Shown one piece after another: positions 52,201 to 61,800 of a DNA stretch of 64,000 nucleotides. The notes beneath the pieces are model-generated. The model was not told where the DNA came from, did not search any database, and saw only the letters and a list, made by a program, of their open reading frames with translations. Numbering within the stretch: position 1 is the stretch's first letter; each line of letters opens with the position of its first letter. Origin of the DNA: Paralithodes platypus (Eukaryota; Arthropoda; Malacostraca; Decapoda; Lithodidae); assembly GCA_032716605.1 (NCBI GenBank), contig CM064495.1, positions 48,319,413 to 48,383,412 on the forward strand, read 5' to 3'. A program made the translations under genes and the position numbers.

Positions 52201-55200
52201 TCGTAAAAATTCCAGGACGAGCTCCATAGAAACTGAACTGAACTGAGTAGCTGTCCAATCTACTCGATACTCGTGAGATCAAGACTAGAGATAATCCTGC
52301 GAGTTATTCCAATACCACTGATGTTCGCTCATTTCCAGAGATTTCGGTACACGTTTTTTTTTTTCACGTATTCTTATCGCCCAATCAGATGGTGAGGGCG
52401 ATGAGACAGAGAGGCTCCCTGGCAGTCCCCCAGTGGCCAGCGAGACGGAAGGTAACCACGGAGACCAAGACGCCATGTTTGGGGACGACGAACCTAAGCG
52501 TAACTACCTGGCCAAGATGCGGGGGTTATCTTGTTGTCAGATCTTCTTGTTGTGCGTCTCGTGCCTGCTGATCATCTTCAGCTTGGCTATGCTGTTCGGC
52601 TGCTACCAACCACTCGTCAGTTCTTTCATCATGCCTGTAAGTAGGACTCGCATGATTTGGTTACCTGTCTCGATAGCGTAATGCATAAGTGCGCGGAATT
52701 TCGGTGTGAGTATCTTAGGTTCGAGTCCTTGGAGTGCCACATGTATTTGTTGATTTCATTAATTGAGTTTAGAAATTAAGTTGGTTGGTGAAAAAAAAAA
52801 ATATTATATATATTGCACAGTAGGCGTCTAACCTAGGTAATTTCGATTTAAGTTCCGCAGGTTTTGTAGTGGATATTAACTTGAACCATGGCTTTAAGAA
52901 GTAGAAACTGTGCAGTTACTGCTTCATAGTTTTGGATGTTTCAAGCCATGGTGGCGCAGTGGTAAAACACTTGCTCTCCCACTTAACTCTTGGGTTCAAA
53001 TCCCACTAGTGAGCAGGGGAATTGAGGGACAAGGTTATCATGTCTCCAATTCAGGTACGTCGATCATTATTTCATATAATAGTTTTTATGACCCATAGGC
53101 TACATCATTCCTGTATAATATGACATTACCATCGGAAGCATTCAAGGACACTACTGCAAGACTCTTCTTCTTACCTCTGACCGGGTAGCCTTTAGGCTAT
53201 CCTAGTGTTTACGGTAGCATTCAAGGAGACTAGTTTCGTGTCTCCTGTCTGCAGGAGGTGGATTCACTAACGGTCGTACGATCCGAAAACTCCCTTACCG
53301 TTCCCTTACGACTCGACGCTGGTATTCACCATATCTTGGTATTCTCGAAGCGTCGTAGCGGCCATATTTGATCGTCGGAAGCCCCTTTCGCAAAGGGTGG
53401 TCCAGACCAGAGATTGTGTATAGGAGATAGGAGTCTTCCTATGCATTCTATTAATAAAAATGTGCCTCTAAACGGTGCCAGTTACCCTTTTTCGATTTTT
53501 TTTCTCAGCGCCATCTATTGCAGGGTTACAGAACTACTCAACGTGAATAAATCTACGGATGTACCCTCCATTCTGTTTTTGTTTTTAATTATATATATAT
53601 ATTATTTATGTTTGACCAAAGTTTGAGTGTGGCTGTGTACTTCCAAGTTAGTAACTTCTATTACAATGTAAATACTTGTCTTCAATTGAGATTAGTTTTT
53701 CATATAGGCTACATTCATTGTTAATACATTTACAGTCAATATCAAATAATCATCAACAGCCTTCATGATCCATTGCAAACCATATCCTTATTCTCAAGGT
53801 CAACCACAGCCTCCTTACATCATTACGGAGGCTTGGTAATTAACCCCTTATATACCGACGACGTCTTTTGTTTTTATTCTGGCTCCTACTAATCGATTGT
53901 ATTCACTTTAGGAAGAAACTTTAGCAATTATATAAGGCTTCGAACTATCTCAATCAACCCTTTTAACTACCACAGATCCTTTCTAAGCTGTATAAAATCG
54001 TCTACATATTGCTAGAATAAAATATAACTTACGACGACGACGGTACAGAAGGGGTTAATGGAGTATTGTTCACATTTCAGTGTAGGCAATACTTTGGAGT
54101 GCTTTTGCATATCAGTGTACTCTTAAATCATTGTATTCATAATGACTATGGCTGATATGGTGATAGCAAACAAGTTACATGAGTTTCTATAGACTACACG
54201 AGACACGTGTACACCATTGCAGCAAGGGAGAGGAACTGTCAATAAACAGACGACAGAAGTATTTTCCCGCGATAGGGGGAGCTATGCGCTACCGCCATCT
54301 AGTGCAGGGTTCCAGCCAAATCTGTAAATAATGGCCAACTACTATTAACACGGCTGATTTTCCAAGACACCCCTCTTAGGTATTCTTACTACAGTGAGTG
54401 AACTCTGGAACTCTCGCTCAATCAATCGTTCCCTCATCCTATGACTTGGACTGCTTTAAGCTTTGTGTGTCCAGGCATTTCGACTAAGTCTCTTGAATTT
54501 GGCTGTCACTCTTTTAACTTTGGGGGAGACACTCGCTACAGGCAACCTGTCGTTTGTCTCTTCCATAGGCCTACACACAGAAAAAGAAAAAAAACAAAAA
54601 GTTACCTTTGGTCCTTATTAGAAGTTCCCTTTAGTCTTGTCATTCTATAGTCACTGCTACCTTACTTGGATTTGTACTCCCACCTGTCACCTTCTTTGTT
54701 TGTTCTCATAACTTGCGTCCCACACTGCCTTCTTGTCCTATTGCATCCCCTTTCCTTTCCCTTCTTAACCAGTGTCACAATTTCTGGCTGCAGCCTCCAC
54801 AAACCAACACCATCCACTACCCTACATGGCAGCACACCCACAGACACCAAGGAATATTAAAACACCCAGCACACGATATCACACATAACAAATACTGTCA
54901 TCTCTCCCTCCCTGCCCACCCCAAACCAGCTTCCAGAAGCACATCTATACTCCTATCTCTCGCCGTTCCATCCAATCACTCAACAACAACATGTAGCTGC
55001 AGGCACGACCTCCCGAAATACATCCTTCCGAATCCTCCCTTGCTCGTGAGGACAGTCCACCTGGCCAGGTTAAGATGTGAGCACCATCCAGCTCTTCTGA
55101 GCTATCAGAAGAGACTGGATGGCTCTGTCGATGATACCTGCCCAGGATGTAACACAGCCCCATACCATTAAATACATCATAGAAAACTATTCCACACAAT

Positions 55201-55482
55201 CACTTACGCCAACAACATAATCTACACTCCTTGAGAGCCTTGTGGGAAAGCCCGATCGTGGCCATGGCCTTCCTTTGGGACTGTTAGGCCAGACAGCCTA
55301 GGAAACGACAAAAACTAAGTGTCCTATAGAATCAACATGGCTCTGTTCTTAACCTCCCTACCCCCACCTCTCTCCCACATCTACCTCCCACCTCAAACCT
55401 TTACTTTTTGTTGGAATTATCCTCGGCCTTTTTTTTTTTCCTTAATTATTGTTTTACTCATGTTTTTTCTCCCATCTATCAC

Positions 55483-55530
<48 letters not shown>

Positions 55531-58255
55531 TAATAACTCGTGCTTGGTTATCTCGGCCTGAATTGATTATCCTCATTAGCTCTCTACCTGGTAACTGCAT
55601 TTCGGAATTTGCTCAGAACCACGTAGATCCTCAAGTGTAGGCTACCCAGCAATTGATAATCAGAAATTTATGGGAGGAATAAGAGCGGTTATTTAATATA
55701 TTTGCAATCCCTTTTGAGTCTTCCGAATAGACAGTTTAGGATTCTCACCCACCCTTGATTGCGTTATTCTCCACCATTATTTTTAACTCTGCTATTCTTA
55801 CTCATCCACCGTGTCACTCTATCCCGTCCACCTAGGTTTACTATTCTCTCCTTTGCGCCTCAACTTTCCCTTTATAATTGTTAAGAGGCACAGTGCCTTG
55901 GGTGGGGCTTCGGTGTCCCGGCCGTTTCCGCACCCTCCTCAAGCTCCTCGTCTGGGAGTGGCTTCGGTCACCTGGGTATTCTTAGTGGTAAAGCAGGGAG
56001 AGTTCTGTGGGGTGCTCGGTTATGGCCTTGGCCTTGCTCGGGACCTGGGGAACAACAACACCTATTCTCTTATCTTGCAAATTAATTTCTCGTTCTGTGT
56101 TTATTTTATTGTTTATTATCCTCCGTTCATTGCGTTTTTCCTTCTCGATTGTTCTAAGCTGCGTACAATAGCTTGTCAGTAAGAATAAGGGGGAAAAATA
56201 TGTAGCGTTACTGATAGTTTAATTTATTTTCTCCTACTAGCAAATGGTGATCAGCAACGGGACGGAGGCGTACGAGATCTGGAGGTCGACCCCTGTGCCC
56301 CTGTTGTTGAAGCTGTACCTCTTCAACCTGACCAATCCTTACGAGGTGGCCAACAAGGGGTACAAGCCCATACTGCAGGAGTGTGGGCCCTATGTATGGA
56401 GGTGGGTGCGGAGTTTTAGTCGTCCTTAATTAAGGGGAAGTATTAGTTTTGTTTCTGTACCCCCTTCTCCCTCATGTTTAGCCCCATTACCCCCCCCCCC
56501 CCACCTCCAAAAAAAAATAGGAAAAGTGGGGATTGGGCCTGAGTAAATAGATAGATAGTTTTGAGATGTTTGGCGTTTATCCCCATTAGTTTGGTGATTT
56601 TAAGACCCCCCCATTTATTTGTCAATATTAAGACGTTTACATTTTTTTCCTGGCGAGCGATAACGACTGTATTTTAGGAGTAACCGGCCTTGGGCTGGGA
56701 CATTTTTCTATACAAAAATTAAAAATGTATCTAGGGGTTCTTTGGAATGGTGTTTTTTAAGCTTGATAGAGGTCTAGGAAGTAAACTAAAATACAATACG
56801 GGCTCGCTATCGCTCGCCAGGATGATATTCACGTAAATGGCACAAAAAGTCCTAATATTGACTAAGAAATGGGCAAAAGTCTTAAAATTTTAAAACTAAA
56901 CATGATGGAGAAGGGGATTTGGGAAAACTCAAATACTGCCCCTTATTCTGTATATTTTGGCCAGAATCTTACACGGGGACACCTCGAAGACGTATACAGA
57001 CTAATAACACACATAACAAAGCCACTCCAACAGCTTCCTCTCTCTCCAACACACTTTCTCCCCTCTCGACACTTCAGAAAAATAGGGAAAGTAGAATGTA
57101 CATACGAGGTGCCGTTGTACAGGCTTATACCTCAATACCTTCACCTGACCTGACGTTTTCTTATGTTTTTCGTAACTTGTAGGTGGGTGGATAGTTTAGT
57201 CACCCCTTTTCTGTATATCTTGGACAACTTAAAAGTTTGCTTATGTTATTCGTAACTTATAGGTGGGTGGATAGTTTAGACACCTTTTATCTTGTATATC
57301 TTTGACGGAATCTTAACCCATTCAATACCGGTGACATCCTTCTAATTATATTCTGGCAAAGATTTGACGATCATATTTAGCTTAGGAAACGCCTGTAGCA
57401 ATAGTATGGTTTCAAACTATCTCCACCAACCCTTTTAACTACCACAGATCTTTACTAAGCTGCATGATATCGCCGTGGTGGTCGAGTGGTGAGCACGCTC
57501 ACGTGTGAATTTGCAAGACCCGGGATCGAATCCCTGCCACGGCGGACATTTAGTGGGTGTGGTAGTACGTCCTAGCATGTTTCACATGCTCGCACCCAGT
57601 CAGGGGACATCCTGACGACGTATACAGACTAACACACATAACAAAGCCACTCCAACAGCTTCCTCTCTCTCCAACACCCCTTCTCCCCTCTCTACACTCT
57701 TCAGAAAAATAGGAAAAGTAGAATGTAGATACGAGGTGCCGTTGCAAAGGCTTATCCCTCAATACCTTCATCTGATCTGATATAGCTAGAATGAAATATA
57801 ACACGTCGCTGGTACTCAAAGGTTTAAGCGTTTGCTTATGTATTTTTTCTCAAACATTATTGACAATCCCTCATTGTAGACACTTTTATCATTCTATATT
57901 GAACCCAACCATTTCTCATTAGATAGTTAAGGGGAGGCTGACCTTTACCACCCCCAATTCACCCTGTATAAGAGATTTTGTTTTTGGCAGTATACCATTT
58001 TAATACCAATGGAAATGCTAAGACTCGCTGAAAAATTAATCACTATGTGCGCATGCGCGCAAATTTCATCGCTTTATATGTAAAAATATTCAAAACATCG
58101 AAAAATCATTCAAATTTCCCGGAATTTGTTATGACGTATCCTACAATCATCACCTACAACTTAGCGTGCTCGCTTTCCCATATTGAATAATTGAAGGTGA
58201 TGAAAAATATTATATATATATATATATTATATACTGTATATATACAGTATACCGG

Positions 58256-58312
<57 letters not shown>

Positions 58313-58783
58313 GTATATATATATACTGTATAGTATATATATATATATACACGTTTGTGGCGCAATATTAGACATAAAATAGGTCGATTCAGGGAACATA
58401 GCAGAGGAGCGGCCAGTTTGAGCACACCAAACCGGTGCCATATACTGTAGTCCCATATATAGTGTGTAGAAGGGGAACGAAGTAGAGCAATATACATTTT
58501 AGTAGTTTCAATTTGAAGTTACCAATATATGATTTCTGGAAATCACAGACGAAAGAAAAAAGGTATATTGTCTCAATTTGTTTGTGAGAAATGGTGTATA
58601 CTGTACTCCTAAAATCACGTTTTCTACAATGTAGTTATTAGAGAAAACGATAGTAGCCAGACACTTTTGTGGTATACTATAATATATATATATATATATA
58701 TATACACACACCTGTATATATATATATAATAATAATATACTATAATATAATATATAATATAGGTTGTGCAAATGGGTGAATTA

Positions 58784-58855
<72 letters not shown>

Positions 58856-61800
58856 GTATTATATTGGGGTGTTAGGGATGTCATATGGGTGTTTATGCCC
58901 TCATATGATATTCTCTATTGTTGAAAGAAGCATTTTAGACAAAAATACAAAACACATTTTTGTGGGGCTGGGTGGGTAAAATTTGGTTGGGAGGGCGGGG
59001 GGGGGGTTAGGGATGCGATATGGGTGTTGTTGTTGTTCCCCAAACTGCCTGGCCGAACAGCCCCAAGGCCATAACCGAGCGCCCCCACAGAACCCTCCCT
59101 GCTGACCACAATAAAGCCTGGGTGACCGAAGCCACTCAATGGCGGGGAGCTGAGGATGGTGCGGAAACGCCAGGGAAATCAAAGCCACACCCAGGGCCCT
59201 GTGCCCCTCAGTAATTATGAAGAGAAAGTGGAGGGGCAAAGGAAAAATGTGACACTTTGGCTTCCAGTAGATTGGGAGGTCAATCCACGGAAGAGACTTA
59301 GTCACTTGAGATCTAGAAAATATATAAGTAAAAGGAACAGTCAGAGTAAGCTATGGGTATGGCAGAGATCGCTCAGTACTCACTCTGATAGACCAGCCCT
59401 CCTACAGTATGTTGAAAGAAGCATTTTAGACAAAACAAAAACAATCGTGATATTTTGGCTTCGGGGTCAAATGAAGGGTCAGCCTCCCCTTAAGGGGGAT
59501 GAGCGTATTTATTTGCTTAGACTTGCCCTAGACTTCCATTAAGCTTAACAAAAATAATATCAAAGATTCCCCTTCTAGATAAATTTGTAATGTTTTTGAT
59601 AGAAAAATGTCCCGGTCAAAGGTGCTTCCTCCTCGCTATTGCCCGCCAGGAAAAAAAAATAGACGCTTAAATGGCACAAAAGGTCCTAATATTGAAAATA
59701 AAATGGGGTGGAAGGTCTTAAAATCGCCAAACTAATGAGCCGAAAGTCTTAAAATCTCAATACTAAAGGGGCATGAGGAAGAAGGGAGACCATGAAACCC
59801 CCCCCCCCCCCTTAAGGGATCAATTATTGAAATTGGTTTATATTTTGACTAAATCACAATATTCATTATGACTAGTCCATATCAGACTTCCAACCTCCTA
59901 ACTCAAAAAGGACTTGAACAAACGAGCTGATATTTCTACCATTTGGGAAGAGTAGACTAGTAAAATTGTTGGGATATTTAAATCTAGTTTGCTCTAGTTC
60001 CCCTTGACATAAATGGAGATGGTTGGTTGGCCCCCCTTCCCCCTCACGTTTATCCCCTATTTTTCAGATTTTACGACTTGCGTCCCATTAGTTTGGCGAT
60101 TTAAGACTTTTCGCCCCATATCTTTGTCAATATTTAGACCTGTCATGCTATTTAGGTGTCCTTTTTTTTTTTTCCCACGCAAGCGATAGTGAGCCTGTAA
60201 TATAGGAAGAACAGGCCTTCGGCCGGGAAATTTTTCTACAGAAAACTTTACAAATTTATATAGAAGGGGGATCATTGGGATTTTTTTTAAGCTTGAGGGA
60301 GGTCTAGGGAGGAAACTAGAGACCACAATTTGTTACCCTTCATAAACAACCGACTAAACCCGTACTCCCCGTCCCCCAGAGAGCTACACGAGAAGCAGAA
60401 TATAACGTTCCACTCCAACGCCACGGTGACTTACTACCAGCAGCGGTGGTGGATATGGGACCAGGAACTGTCCGGCGATAACTCCAGAGACGACCCCATC
60501 ACCACCATCAATATTATCCCAGTGGTAAGTTTAGGGGGAGGGTTGGGGTTTGTTCTGGATTGTGTGAATGGTGCTGTTGGGTGCATTTGAGTGTATTGCA
60601 TGTGTGTGTGTGCGTGTGTGAAGGAGGCGAAAGGCAAAGCGGTCTGAAAAAATCCCCCCCCCCAAGTTGAAAGAGTGATAGAGAGCGAAAATCAAGGTAA
60701 TTCAGAGGTAATGTAGGTGTGTCGGAAAGAAGTATGGTGTGCTTAAGTGTAGTGAAACTAATAGGTGGAGGTGTTTGTAAGAGTTAGCTGGATTGCTCAT
60801 GCTCTTGATTGTGTGATTGTTGCTGTTGAGTGCATTTGAGTGTTGTTGTTGTTGTTCCCCATGCTGCCTGGCCGAACAGCCCCAAGGCCCCGAGCAAGGC
60901 CAAGGCCATAACCGAGCGCCCCCACAGAACCCTACCCGCCGACCACAATAAAGCCTGGGTGACCGAAGCCACTCCATGGCGGGGAGCTGAGGAGGGTGCG
61001 GAAACGCCCGGGAAACCAAAGCCCCACCCAGGGCCCTGTGCCCCTCACCAATTATGAAGAGAAAGTTGAGGGGCAAGGGAAAAATGTGACGCTTTGGCTT
61101 CCAATCTTGGTAGATTGGGAGGTCAATCCACGGAAGAGACGCCGTCACTTGAGATCTAGAAAATATATAAGTAAAAGGAACAGTCAGAGTAAGCTATGGG
61201 TATGGCAGAGATTGCTCAGTTCTCACTCTGATAGACCAGCCCATCACCACATGACTAGAACCTAATCCTCTCAGCATCAGCTAGGAAAGGCCCTAGAAAG
61301 CCGCCTTTGGCGGGGGGATAGCTCCCCTATTTCAACCCTTTTCGGGGTTGGGCACCCGCCAGCATTTGAGTGTTGTTTATGAGTGTTGGGTGTTTGTTCT
61401 TGGTTGTGTTATTGTTGTTGTTGGGTGTTTGTTGTTGGTTGTTTGTTCTTGGTTGTGTTATTGTTGTTGTTGGGTGTTTGTTCTTGGTTGTGTTATTGTT
61501 GTTGTTGGGTGTTTGTTCTTGGTTGTGTTATTGTTGTTGTTGGGTGTTTGTTCTTGGTTGTGTTATTGTTGTTGTTGGGTGTTTGTTCTTGGTTGTGTTG
61601 TTGTTGGGTGTTTGTTGTTGTGTTGTTGGGTGTTTGTTCTTGGTTGTGTTGTTGTTGTTGGGTGTTTGTTCTTGGTTGTGTTATTGTTGTTGGGTGTTTG
61701 TTCTTGGTTGTGTTGCGTGCATTTGAGTGTTTGTGTGTTGGTTTGCTCTGGATTGTGTATATTTTGCTGTGGGGTGCATTTGAGTGTTGGTTGGGAGTGC

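Noticed and set aside
52389..52571. ATG at 52389 as the start of gene 2
   Set aside because: That ATG is in a different frame from the membrane-helix and SR-B sequence.
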